Positions 6,642 to 14,150 of a DNA stretch of 24,876 nucleotides are shown piece after piece; the stretch's first letter is position 1; each line of letters opens with the position of its first letter. A program made the position numbers and the translations under genes. Source of the stretch: a virus. Where the stretch lies: the IMG/VR virus record IMGVR_UViG_3300032323_000840, positions 1 through 24,876 of that record; one strand, given 5' to 3'. Under the pieces are notes generated by a model. The model did not search any database, was not told where the DNA came from, and worked only from the letters and a program-made list of their open reading frames with translations.

Positions 6642-6732
6642 GGTCGTCCTTGGTGGGGTCGAACTTAGCCGGCGCGGCGGGCTGGCCGGGCCGATCGAGC
6701 GGGTTGGGGAAGGGTGGGAACGGCCAGGTCAT
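6622..6732 (-). CDS. Pro-rich micro-protein in the early leftward operon
   Basis: A 36-residue ORF, MTWPFPPFPNPLDRPGQPAA onward, extremely rich in Pro and with an acidic C-terminus. The ATG at 6732 overlaps the upstream stop in an ATGA junction, and GGTGA just before it may serve as a weak ribosome binding site. The 3' end overlaps the next gene by 20 bases. The chain of four-base overlaps supports translation, but the composition is low-complexity and no family is recognised. Confidence 0.5.
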   Translation of the reverse strand: MTWPFPPFPNPLDRPGQPAAPAKFDPTKDDHEQAPY

Positions 6733-6905
6733 GCGGTCACCACTTGTTGCAGTGCAGCAATCAGTTCCTTCGCCTGCTCGTGCGTCAGCACGGTGGCGAC
6801 GTTGCCGTGCTTGACGTACAGACTGAGCCACACGGTGTCTTTGTCGTAGCGGTTGACAAAAACATTCGAGCCTTCACGGCCATTGATTAGAAATCCTTCG
6901 TCCAT
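6729..6905 (-). CDS. Small hypothetical protein, first gene of the leftward early operon
   Basis: A 58-residue protein, MDEGFLINGREGSNVFVNRY onward, with alternating hydrophobic residues suggesting a small beta-sheet, then a helix (THEQAKELIAALQQV). GGAG lies seven bases before the ATG at 6905. In-frame codons upstream would run into the promoter region, so this start is preferred. It follows a TATGAT-type promoter candidate by about 30 bases. As the first early gene it may be regulatory or host-directed, but there is no motif to decide. Confidence 0.66.
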   Translation of the reverse strand: MDEGFLINGREGSNVFVNRYDKDTVWLSLYVKHGNVATVLTHEQAKELIAALQQVVTA

Positions 6906-6936
6906 TACGGTACTCCAGTTGATTGAGGGAGCCGCG

Positions 6937-6965
6937 ATCATAACGAGTAAAAAACTTTCGCGCAA
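6937..6965 (-). promoter_or_regulatory. Leftward early promoter candidate
   Basis: Read on the minus strand: TTGCGC (complement of 6960-6965), a 17-base spacer, then TATGAT (complement of 6937-6942). The -10 element matches five of six consensus bases and the -35 element keeps the TTG core. Spacing is ideal, and the first leftward gene begins about 30 bases downstream. Confidence 0.55.
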
Positions 6966-6977
6966 CAACTTTTTTCG

Positions 6978-6986
6978 TGCTATGAT
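6978..6986 (+). promoter_or_regulatory. Rightward early promoter candidate with extended -10
   Basis: TGCTATGAT fits an extended -10 element (TGnTATAAT). No convincing -35 is seen; the DNA upstream is a T-rich run. The replication operon starts at 7015 with AGGAG at 7004-7008, giving a short leader of about 20 bases. It lies back to back with the leftward promoter, and the two polymerase footprints would overlap. Confidence 0.5.
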
Positions 6987-7014
6987 GGCGGCTCAACAAC
7001 TACAGGAGCGTACA

Positions 7015-8130
7015 GTGCAACACTCAAACATCGTCGGCGGCTCTACCGCCAAGCGCGTCATTGCGTGCCCCGGCTCGGTGAAGCTGGTGCAGAAGATGCC
7101 GCCGCAGCCGTCGAGCGTCCACGCTGATCGCGGCACGATGCTGCACGACGTGATCAGCCGCATCCTGCTCGACCAAGGCGTCGTCATCGGCCAGTACAAA
7201 CACAAAGACCAACTACTCACACAGGAGCTTTACGATGAGAAGATTGCACCTGCCTTGGACGCGCTCGACGAGATCGATCCCCACGGTCGGCTGGTATACG
7301 AGGTTGAGACACGGGTGGGCTTCGGCGATCTTCTGCCTGGAGTGTTTGGTAGCACTGATCTTGTTGGTCGTATCGATCATCGCGCTATCGTCCTTGATTG
7401 GAAGTTTGGCGACGGTGTTGTTGTCGATGCTGTAGAGAACGCGCAGTTGATGTTCTACGCGGCAGCGGCCATGCGGACCGATGACCTCAAATGGGCCTTC
7501 GAGGGCGCCACCGAGATCGAGTGCATCATCGTGCAGCCGCCCGTCGTCAGGCGCTGGGTGACGACCGTGGGCCGCATCAAGCAGTTCGAGCACGAGTTGG
7601 TGTCTGCGGTCAAGACTGCGCTGCGCGACGACGCGCCGCTGGCGCAGGGCGACCACTGCCGCTGGTGCGCGGCCAAGCCGATCTGTCCGCAGATGACCGG
7701 CGCTGTCGATCGTGCGCTCAAGCAGCAATTGATCAACTTGGATGTTGACATGCTTGGCCGGTATCTGCACAATGCCGACCTCTTGGAAGAATGGATCAAA
7801 GACTTGCGTGCGCTGGCTTTCGGGATGCTTGAGAAGGGCGTTAATGTGCCCGGCGTCAAGATCGTCCAGAAGCAAGCGCGGCGCAAGTGGACCGATGAGA
7901 GCAAAGCCAAGCAGGCGCTGCTCGACATGGGTCTGAAAGAATCTGTCGTCGTCGAGACTACGATCATGTCCCCGGCGCAGGCCGAGAAGGCGCTCAAAAA
8001 GCGCTTTAGCGAACTGCCCGAGGACTTGATCAAGTCCGAGTCGTCAGGTACGACGCTCGCCCCGGAGGATGACCCCCGGCCAGCGGTGCAGTCGTTCATC
8101 GGGCTGTCAAAAGCCCTTTCTAAACTGTAA
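7015..8130 (+). CDS. Cas4/RecB-like PD-(D/E)xK nuclease, DUF2800 family
   Basis: A 371-residue protein. Nuclease core: His44 in RGTMLHDVI, Asp115 in VFGSTDLVGRID, Asp128-Trp-Lys130 (the D-x-K pair) and the NAQLMFYA helix (about 142-149). Cys18 plus Cys215-x2-Cys218-x5-Cys224 reproduces the four-cysteine iron-sulfur arrangement of Cas4/AddB-type nucleases. Phage homologues sit with single-strand-binding protein, polymerase and VapE genes and probably process DNA ends in replication or recombination. GTG 7015 has AGGAG six bases upstream; longer in-frame starts would overlap the promoter. First gene of the rightward replication operon. Confidence 0.86.
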   Translation: MQHSNIVGGSTAKRVIACPGSVKLVQKMPPQPSSVHADRGTMLHDVISRILLDQGVVIGQYKHKDQLLTQELYDEKIAPALDALDEIDPHGRLVYEVETRVGFGDLLPGVFGSTDLVGRIDHRAIVLDWKFGDGVVVDAVENAQLMFYAAAAMRTDDLKWAFEGATEIECIIVQPPVVRRWVTTVGRIKQFEHELVSAVKTALRDDAPLAQGDHCRWCAAKPICPQMTGAVDRALKQQLINLDVDMLGRYLHNADLLEEWIKDLRALAFGMLEKGVNVPGVKIVQKQARRKWTDESKAKQALLDMGLKESVVVETTIMSPAQAEKALKKRFSELPEDLIKSESSGTTLAPEDDPRPAVQSFIGLSKALSKL

Positions 8131-8140
8131 TGGAGTTCAC

Positions 8141-8773
8141 ATGTCTAATCTCGTAAAGTTCTCTGGCGCTAACCTGCCTTCCGTCACTTCCCTGTCCACC
8201 GCGCTGCGTAGCATCGCCACCGACGTTGGTGCCTCGACCACGGCCATCATCAAGATGGACCGCACGGGGCACTGGGTCTTCGGCGCTGACCAGACCGAGG
8301 CCGAGGCCGACGCAACTTGGGCTGTCAACCCCTTCTCCTTCGTCCACGGCTTCATCGCCTGGGGCGACGGCGAGGTGCTTGGCGAGAAGCTGGTGCCTGT
8401 CACCGAGCCGCTGCCTGAGCTTGAGGCCGCGCCTCACGGCGCCAAGAAGGGCTGGGAGCCGCAGACGGGCCTGAGCCTGAAGTGCATCAGCGGCGAAGAC
8501 GCCGGCATGGAAGCGCGGTTCACCACCACCAGCGTCGGCGGCCGCAAGGCCGTGCAGGCTCTGGCCGTGGAGATCGCCGCGCAGGTCGAGAAGGACCAGT
8601 CCAAGCCGGTGCCCGTCGTCAAGCTGGGCAAGGACCACTACACGCACAAGAGCTACGGCCGTATCTATACGCCGGTGTTTGAGGTTGTGGAGTGGGTCAG
8701 CATGAATGGCGAGGCAGCATCTGCTGAAGCTGAGGCCGCGCCTGCGGCTGGCCGTCGTCGTCGTGCGGCCTAA
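8141..8773 (+). CDS. Conserved-looking replication-module protein, candidate single-strand DNA-binding protein
   Basis: A 210-residue protein. GGAG precedes the ATG by six bases; the longer in-frame start lies inside the previous gene. The middle has beta-strand-like patterns with aromatic residues (TGHWVFGADQTEAEADATW, FSFVHGFIAWGDG, YGRIYTPVFEVVEW). The C-terminus is Ala/Glu-rich and then ends in Arg residues, unlike the acidic tip of SSB or T7 gp2.5. In other phages the slot between DUF2800 and polymerase is taken by DUF2815, an ssDNA-binding protein. The same role here is an inference from position and fold pattern, not from a recognised motif. Confidence 0.6.
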   Translation: MSNLVKFSGANLPSVTSLSTALRSIATDVGASTTAIIKMDRTGHWVFGADQTEAEADATWAVNPFSFVHGFIAWGDGEVLGEKLVPVTEPLPELEAAPHGAKKGWEPQTGLSLKCISGEDAGMEARFTTTSVGGRKAVQALAVEIAAQVEKDQSKPVPVVKLGKDHYTHKSYGRIYTPVFEVVEWVSMNGEAASAEAEAAPAAGRRRRAA

Positions 8774-8782
8774 TTGAGAACA

Positions 8783-8814
8783 GGGGTCGGCCTTCGGGCT
8801 GGCCCCGCCTTTTT
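8783..8814 (+). terminator. Intrinsic terminator with TTCG tetraloop
   Basis: A ten-pair stem (arms 8783-8792 and 8797-8806, two G-T wobbles) closes a TTCG loop and is followed after three bases by five T residues (8810-8814). It ends the upstream gene pair, or attenuates transcription into the next gene, whose start codon follows directly at 8815. Confidence 0.82.
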
Positions 8815-9396
8815 ATGCGAGTTCTCATTGCATGTGAATATTCCGGTGTCGTGCGCGATGCGTTCATCCGCGCAGGGCACGAGGCCATGAGTTGCGATCT
8901 GTTGCCGACAGACGCGCCGGGGCCACACTACCAAGGTGATGTGTTTGATGTCATCAACGACGGCTGGGACTTGATGGTTGCCCACCCGCCTTGCACCTAC
9001 TTGTCCGTCAGCGGTATGCACTGGACGACGCGCGGTCTGCGCGACCCGCAACTGACCGAGGACGCGCTGGCGTTCGTGCAGCGCCTGATGGACGCGCCAG
9101 TCGAGCGCATCGCCATCGAGAACCCGGTGAGCATCATCAGCACGCGCATTCGCAAGCCAGACCAGATCATCCAGCCGTGGTGGTTCGGCCATGACGCGAG
9201 CAAGAAGACGTGCCTGTGGCTCAAGAACCTGCCACTGCTCACGCCGACCGACATGCTGCCGGGCGACGCCAAGACGCGGCGGGGCAACCAGACGGCCAGC
9301 GGCCAGAACAAACTGCCGCCCAGCAAGGACCGCTGGAAGATCAGATCGGCCACCTACAAAGGCATCGCAGACGCGATGGCAGCGCAATGGGGGTGA
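8815..9396 (+). CDS. Compact cytosine-C5 DNA methyltransferase-like protein
   Basis: A 193-residue protein. The N-terminal MRVLIACEYSGVVRDAFIRA acts as a motif I-like SAM-binding strand and loop. VAHPPCTYLS gives the catalytic Pro-Cys (Cys60) of motif IV, and IENP at 101-104 matches the Glu-Asn of motif VI. It is far shorter than typical Dcm enzymes (over 300 residues), with no evident target-recognition domain, and Trp-rich segments fill the C-terminal part. It may protect phage DNA or modify free nucleotides; the substrate is uncertain. There is no Shine-Dalgarno sequence: the ATG directly follows a terminator T tract. The stop overlaps the polymerase start region. Confidence 0.74.
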   Translation: MRVLIACEYSGVVRDAFIRAGHEAMSCDLLPTDAPGPHYQGDVFDVINDGWDLMVAHPPCTYLSVSGMHWTTRGLRDPQLTEDALAFVQRLMDAPVERIAIENPVSIISTRIRKPDQIIQPWWFGHDASKKTCLWLKNLPLLTPTDMLPGDAKTRRGNQTASGQNKLPPSKDRWKIRSATYKGIADAMAAQWG

Positions 9397-11318
9397 CGCT
9401 CTGGATCGACTTCGAGACGCGCAGCCGGGTTGACCTCGGCGCCAAAGGCGTCTATAACTACGCGCAGGACATGAGCACCGAGGTGCTGTGCATGTCCTAC
9501 GCCTTCGACGATGGCGAGGTCGTCACCTGGACGCCCGACCAGCCCTTCCCCGAAGATGTGCGGCGCCACGAGGGGCCGATCTACGCCCACAACGCCGCGT
9601 TCGAGCGGCTGATCTTCTCCTACGTGCTGCAAGTGCCGTTCAGGCTGGAGCAGTTCTACTGCACCGCCACGCAGGCCCGTGCCAACTGCGCGCCTGGCAG
9701 CCTTGAGGACGTGGGGCGCTTCGCCAGCGCGTCCATGAAGAAGGACCACCGAGGCGCGCAACTGATCCGCTTGCTGTCGATCCCGCAGGCTGACGGCAAG
9801 TTCCGCGAGGACGCGGCGCTGATGGCCGAGATGATCCGCTACTGCGAGCAGGACGTCAGGGCCATGCGCGAGATCAGCAAGGCCATGCGGCCGCTGTCTG
9901 AGGACGAGCTTGCCGACTATCACGTCAACGAGCGCATCAACGATCGCGGCGTGCTGGTGGACGTGGCGCTCGCTAAGGCCGCCATGCGCTACGCCCACGA
10001 CGAGTTGATTGAGATCGAGGAGCGCGTCGCGGAACTGACCGACGGCGACATCACCAGCGTTCGCTCGCCTAAGATGCGCGAGTGGGTGCTTGAGCGCGTC
10101 GGCGAGCAGGCCAAGAAGCTGATGATGGTCAACGGCAAGTATTCGATTGACAAGACTGTGCGGGCTAACCTGCTTGCGATGGAGAACCCTGATGAAGTAC
10201 CGCCCGTTGTTGCCGAGGTTATACAGTGCGCCAGCGACCTCTGGGCGTCGTCGGTTGCGAAGTTCCATCGCATGGCAGACCTGGCAGACGACGAAGATTG
10301 TCGAGTCCGTGGAGCTTTTGTCTTCGCTGGGGGTGCCGCCACAGGTCGTGCGTCGAGCTATGGACTCCAGGTGCATAACTTCCCTCGCAAGTGCGCTAAG
10401 GAACCTGACGCAGTTCGAATCGCTATGGTCCGAGGACACGCTATCGTCCCAGCTTACGGACGCCGAGTTACAGATGTACTACGGGGAATGCTCCGGCCCG
10501 CACTGATACCGGCCAAGGGTAAGCACCTCGTCGTCGCCGACTGGTCGGCCATCGAAGGGCGCGTCAACCCGTGGCTGGCCGCCAGCGACCAAGGCGAGGC
10601 CAAGCTGGACGTGTTCCGCAAGAAGCTCGACCCGTACAAGGTCAACGCCGCTGCGACCTACAGCGTGGCCTACGACGACGTGACGGGCGAGCAGCGCCAG
10701 GTCGGCAAGGTGCAGGAGTTGGCGCTAGGCTTCGCCGGGGGTGTGGGCGCCTTCGCTGCGATGGGCCGCGCCTATGGCGTGCACTTCGAGGAGGCGCAGG
10801 CCCGGCGCATCGTCGAGGCGTGGCGCCGCGCCAACCCGTGGTCCGTGCGCTTCTGGCAGCAACTGGAGGAGGCGTACACCCGCGCCATGCGTAACGTCGG
10901 GCACGAGTTCTACGCCGGGCGCGTGGCGTATATGTTCGACGGGCAACACCTGTGGTACGCCCTGCCGTCGCGGCGCGTGCTATGCTACCCCTACGCCCGG
11001 CTTGATGGCGATGGGGTGACTTACGCCAAAGCATCTTGGAAGCCCGCCGCCGACGCGACAGAATGGCCCCGAGCGCGCCTTTGGAAAGGGCTTGCGTGCG
11101 AGAACATCACCCAAGCCACGGCCAATGACATCCTGCGCCACGCCCTGCGACAACTCGACGGCGTGGTGCTGCACGTCCACGACGAGATCGTCGTCGAGAC
11201 AGACAATCCCGAAGCCGTCAAGCAGGAGATGGAGCGTATCATGTGCTCCCCGCCTGCATGGGCCGAGGGCATCCCGCTGGCCGTTGAAGCCACCACCATG
11301 ACAAGGTATGGAAAATAA
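9387..11318 (+). CDS. DNA polymerase, family A (Pol I-like) with 3'-5' exonuclease
   Basis: A 643-residue phage replicative polymerase. Exonuclease motifs: Asp8-x-Glu10 in WIDFETRS, then HNAAFERL, and YCEQDVRAM. Polymerase motif A is Asp385 in VADWSAIEGRV; the motif B helix runs from Arg437 to Lys441 (RQVGKVQELALGFAGG); motif C is His598-Asp599-Glu600 in HVHDEIVVE. The 5'-3' nuclease domain of cellular Pol I is absent, as usual for phage enzymes. ATG 9387 is chosen; GTG 9393, in a GTGA overlap with the methyltransferase stop, is the alternative. Neither has a strong ribosome binding site, which suggests coupling to the upstream gene. Confidence 0.95.
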   Translation: MGVTLWIDFETRSRVDLGAKGVYNYAQDMSTEVLCMSYAFDDGEVVTWTPDQPFPEDVRRHEGPIYAHNAAFERLIFSYVLQVPFRLEQFYCTATQARANCAPGSLEDVGRFASASMKKDHRGAQLIRLLSIPQADGKFREDAALMAEMIRYCEQDVRAMREISKAMRPLSEDELADYHVNERINDRGVLVDVALAKAAMRYAHDELIEIEERVAELTDGDITSVRSPKMREWVLERVGEQAKKLMMVNGKYSIDKTVRANLLAMENPDEVPPVVAEVIQCASDLWASSVAKFHRMADLADDEDCRVRGAFVFAGGAATGRASSYGLQVHNFPRKCAKEPDAVRIAMVRGHAIVPAYGRRVTDVLRGMLRPALIPAKGKHLVVADWSAIEGRVNPWLAASDQGEAKLDVFRKKLDPYKVNAAATYSVAYDDVTGEQRQVGKVQELALGFAGGVGAFAAMGRAYGVHFEEAQARRIVEAWRRANPWSVRFWQQLEEAYTRAMRNVGHEFYAGRVAYMFDGQHLWYALPSRRVLCYPYARLDGDGVTYAKASWKPAADATEWPRARLWKGLACENITQATANDILRHALRQLDGVVLHVHDEIVVETDNPEAVKQEMERIMCSPPAWAEGIPLAVEATTMTRYGK

Positions 11319-11320
11319 AA

Positions 11321-11342
11321 ACGCCCGGTTGCAGCCGGGCGT
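11321..11342. terminator. Intercistronic hairpin, terminator-like for leftward transcripts
   Basis: An eight-pair perfect stem (ACGCCCGG/CCGGGCGT) with a six-base loop. On the plus strand it lies between the polymerase stop and the AAGGAG of the next gene and is not followed by a T run. On the minus strand it is followed by TTTTTATTTT, a good intrinsic terminator, although no leftward gene enters it. Confidence 0.55.
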
Positions 11343-11362
11343 CTTCACCAAAGGAGCTATTG

Positions 11363-13672
11363 ATGGATTTCTTGGAGTATATGACAAATCTCGCGCCCGA
11401 GGGCGAGACGTTCTTGGTTGTCAGGCAAAAGCCACAACTGAAGGACGGGCAGATGCAGTACCACGCCGACGGCGCGGTCAAGGCCACCTGGCCGGCGTTC
11501 CTGCCCACGCACAAGATGAAGGACGGGCAGTCGTGGTACGGCAACACCGCCAGCTTCATCGTTGACCGCTTCACCGACGGCAAGGTCAGCGCCTCGGCGG
11601 CCAACTGCGAGTACGTGCTCTGCATGGTGCTCGACGACGTGGGCGATCCTGAGAAGGCGCCCAAGACGCCGCCGCTGGCCCCGACCTGGATCATGGAGAC
11701 GAGCGAGGGCAGCGTCCAGTGGGGCTACGCCTTCGGCTTGGACGACCAGCCGACCAAGGCCGAGTACAGCGCGGCCATCCTAGCGATCGCCGAGGCCGGC
11801 TACAGCGACCGTGGCGCGATCAATCCGGTGCGGAACTTCCGCCTGCCTAGCTCGGTCAACATGAAGCCCGGCCGCAACAGCTTCGCCTCGCGCCTGGTCG
11901 AGTTCCACCCCGAACGGCAGTTCACCCTGCCCCAGATATGCGAGGCGCTCGGCGTCGCCCCGGCCGAGGCCGGCAGCAACCCTTACCGCCCGATCCGCGT
12001 CTCCGACGACGGCGCCGACGACGTGTTGGCCTGGCTGTCGGGGCAGGGGCTGGTGCTGGCCAAGCCGAACGCGCAGGGCTGGGCCGGTGTCATTTGCCCC
12101 AACAGCGCCGAGCACAGCGACGGCAACCCAGAGGGGCGCTACAACCCCAGTATGCGCGCGTTCTGCTGCCTGCACAGCCATTGCATTGATCTGGACAGCA
12201 ATACGTTCCTTGAGTGGGTGGCGAGCCAAGGCGGCCCGTCCCACGCCCCTGGCCTGCGCGATGAGCTACTGGCGTCGATGATGGCCGGCGCGCTCGACAA
12301 GCTAGAGCCTACCAAGGCGTTTCCCGACGAGGCCAAGCGCGTGATCGCCGAGGTCGAGCGCAAGGAGCTTGGCCGCACGACGATGGCCGACTGGTACAAG
12401 CGGTTCTGTTACGTCCAAGAAGGCGACCACTACTTTGACCTGCAAGACCGCCGCGAGATCAGCCGCAGCACCTTCAACGCGTTATTCCGGCACATCGAAT
12501 GCCGGTCGCGCTTCGGCAAGAAGCCCAAGATCGAGGCCAGTTACTGCTTCGACGAGAACCGCCAAGAGATGGGCGCCCGCGCCCTGGTCGGCATCACCTA
12601 CGCCGCCGGCGAGGGCGTGCTGGTGGCCCGTGACGGCGACGTGTATGGCAACCGCTGGCGCGACGCCCGGCCGCCCGTTTCAGGTGGGGGCGACGTCAGC
12701 CCCTGGTTGGCCCACTGCGAGGCGCTCATCCCCGAGGCGTCCGAGCGCGAGCACGTCTTTAACGTGATGGCCTATAAAGTCCAACATCCAGAAGTGAAGA
12801 TCAACCACGCCGTGCTGCACGGTGGCGACCAAGGCTGTGGCAAGGACACGCTGTGGGCGCCGTTCATCTGGGCCGTGTGCGGGCCGCAACTGAAAAACCG
12901 GGGCTTGCTCGACAATGACACGCTTGGGTCACAGTGGGGCTACGCGCTAGAGTCCGAGATTTTGATTCTCAACGAACTAAAAGAGCCAGAAGCCAAGGAC
13001 CGCCGCGCCCTTGCCAACAAGCTCAAGCCCGTGATCGCCGCGCCGCCGGATATGCTTACGATCAACCGCAAGGGGCTGCACCCGTATGACAGTTTGAACC
13101 GGATGTTCGTCCTTGCGTTTTCCAACGACCCTGTGCCGATCAGCCTAGATTCGCAGGACCGCCGCTGGTTCGCGATTTGGTCTACCGCGCCCCGTATGGC
13201 CCCAGACGCCGCCGCGCGGCTGTGGGCTTGGTACAAGGCCGGCGGCTATGAGGCGATCGCTGCCTGGCTGCACGCCCGTGACGTCTCGGCGTTCAACCCG
13301 TCCGCAGCGCCGGCTTGGACTGAGTTCAAAGCGAACCTGGTCGAGCATGGGATGAGCATTGCCGAGTCCTACTTGGTCGAGATGATGCGCGCGCGTCGGG
13401 GCGAGTTCGCCCGTGGCGTCGTCGGATCGCCCTTCCACGCCCTATGCGATCGCGTGGCCGGCTCGGCGCCGTCTGGCGTGAAAGTGCCCCAGGCGGCCTT
13501 GCTGCACGCCCTTAAAGAAGCCGGCTGGATCGATTGCGGGCGCCTGAAGTCGCGCGCCTATGACAACCGCAAGCATGTGTTTTGCGCGCCTGACATGGTG
13601 CAGCACAGCAAGTCCGAATTGCGCGACATGGTTGAGGAAACCGCGCCGGCCCTGATGGTGCGGGTCAAGTAA
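11363..13672 (+). CDS. Primase-helicase, DUF5906/VapE-like SF3-type ATPase
   Basis: A 769-residue protein. The N-terminal half is RepB-primase-like (VLDDVGDPEKAP metal-binding acidic block; METSEGSVQWGY). A Cys/His-rich zone at about 240-270 (VICPNSAEH, FCCLHSHC) may bind zinc. The C-terminal ATPase has Walker A GGDQGCGKDTL (Lys494), Walker B ILILNELKE (Glu538), sensor FSNDP (Asn588) and Arg599-Arg600 in DRRW as likely arginine finger. It should prime and unwind DNA with the polymerase encoded just upstream. AAGGAG sits six bases before ATG 11363; a TTG immediately upstream is ignored. Last gene of the replication operon. Confidence 0.88.
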   Translation: MDFLEYMTNLAPEGETFLVVRQKPQLKDGQMQYHADGAVKATWPAFLPTHKMKDGQSWYGNTASFIVDRFTDGKVSASAANCEYVLCMVLDDVGDPEKAPKTPPLAPTWIMETSEGSVQWGYAFGLDDQPTKAEYSAAILAIAEAGYSDRGAINPVRNFRLPSSVNMKPGRNSFASRLVEFHPERQFTLPQICEALGVAPAEAGSNPYRPIRVSDDGADDVLAWLSGQGLVLAKPNAQGWAGVICPNSAEHSDGNPEGRYNPSMRAFCCLHSHCIDLDSNTFLEWVASQGGPSHAPGLRDELLASMMAGALDKLEPTKAFPDEAKRVIAEVERKELGRTTMADWYKRFCYVQEGDHYFDLQDRREISRSTFNALFRHIECRSRFGKKPKIEASYCFDENRQEMGARALVGITYAAGEGVLVARDGDVYGNRWRDARPPVSGGGDVSPWLAHCEALIPEASEREHVFNVMAYKVQHPEVKINHAVLHGGDQGCGKDTLWAPFIWAVCGPQLKNRGLLDNDTLGSQWGYALESEILILNELKEPEAKDRRALANKLKPVIAAPPDMLTINRKGLHPYDSLNRMFVLAFSNDPVPISLDSQDRRWFAIWSTAPRMAPDAAARLWAWYKAGGYEAIAAWLHARDVSAFNPSAAPAWTEFKANLVEHGMSIAESYLVEMMRARRGEFARGVVGSPFHALCDRVAGSAPSGVKVPQAALLHALKEAGWIDCGRLKSRAYDNRKHVFCAPDMVQHSKSELRDMVEETAPALMVRVK

Positions 13673-13677
13673 AGAAA

Positions 13678-13708
13678 AACCCCCACGGGCTTGTGGCCGG
13701 TGGGGGTT
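13678..13708 (-). terminator. Intrinsic terminator of the leftward small-protein operon
   Basis: Arms 13678-13686 and 13700-13708 form nine pairs, extended by three GGC/GCC pairs after one G-G mismatch, with a five-base loop. Read leftward it is followed by TTTCTTT, so it best serves the minus-strand operon. In the plus direction the T run is only two bases, but it may still slow the converging transcript. Confidence 0.75.
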
Positions 13709-13729
13709 AAAACAGGAGGTGGCAACTGC

Positions 13730-13792
13730 TCAGAGGTCGAGGAAGACTACTAGCAGTGCCACTAGTGTAACCGCAATCAATCCTGCGACCAT
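13730..13792 (-). CDS. Hydrophobic micro-protein, 20 residues
   Basis: A 20-codon ORF encoding MVAGLIAVTLVALLVVF and a short acidic end, essentially one transmembrane helix. AGGAAGG is placed six bases before the ATG. Its start overlaps the upstream gene by 16 bases, and it is the last ORF before the operon terminator. Single-helix phage peptides of this size can act on host membrane proteins or in superinfection exclusion; any such role is speculative. Confidence is limited by length. Confidence 0.5.
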   Translation of the reverse strand: MVAGLIAVTLVALLVVFLDL

Positions 13793-13992
13793 AGGGCGCC
13801 TTCCTCGATCTGGCCGATCAGGTCGTTGCCCAGCAAGGGCAGGATGTCGACGCCGCCCACCTTGGCGCTGGTCAGGTAGGCCACCGGTGGATAGGGTGGG
13901 TCGATCTCGCTGGCCGTCTGGCCCGGCTCATACTCAAGGGTGCAGTCCAACTCTATGCCACCGAAGTGGTGCAGGTGTCCGATCGTCCTCAT
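13777..13992 (-). CDS. Small acidic hypothetical protein
   Basis: A 71-residue protein, MRTIGHLHHFGGIELDCTLE onward, with a Pro/Tyr-rich middle (EIDPPYPPVAYL) and an acidic helix near the C-terminus (LLGNDLIGQIEEGAL). The start overlaps the preceding stop in an ATGA junction, with a GGGG stretch upstream as probable ribosome binding site. It is soluble, with no cysteine pair or known catalytic motif. It belongs to a leftward operon of small unknown proteins, so host takeover or regulation is possible but not shown. Confidence 0.62.
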   Translation of the reverse strand: MRTIGHLHHFGGIELDCTLEYEPGQTASEIDPPYPPVAYLTSAKVGGVDILPLLGNDLIGQIEEGALWSQD

Positions 13993-14150
13993 CGCGCGCC
14001 CCGGTTGTATAGCTCATCTTCTAGCTGCTCAATCCGGGCCGTGGCCTCACCCAGCGCCCGCTGTAGCGCGTCGATCCGCGCCAGCAGCGCCGCCTTGTCA
14101 GTGTCGCCCGAGATGTAGGCTGCGCGTTCTTGTTCGGTGGTGGTGGTCAT
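13989..14150 (-). CDS. Small coiled-coil protein
   Basis: A 53-residue ORF read directly from the minus strand: MTTTTEQERAAYISGDTDKA, then a heptad-like helix (LLARIDALQRALGEATARI) and a short basic end. GGAG lies nine bases before the ATG. Both ends form ATGA overlaps with neighbouring genes, which strongly suggests real, coupled translation. Its size and regular Leu/Ile spacing suggest a dimerising helix; function unknown. Confidence 0.66.
   Translation of the reverse strand: MTTTTEQERAAYISGDTDKAALLARIDALQRALGEATARIEQLEDELYNRGAR

Noticed and set aside
9354-10439. Long minus-strand frame (361 codons) opposite the polymerase
   Set aside because: His/Arg/Val-rich antisense product typical of GC-rich coding DNA; no ribosome binding site and it opposes a gene with all catalytic motifs intact.
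10147-10506. Plus-strand 119-codon frame inside the polymerase gene
   Set aside because: It overlaps the polymerase in another frame across an essential domain with no ribosome binding site; judged a shadow of GC-biased codons.
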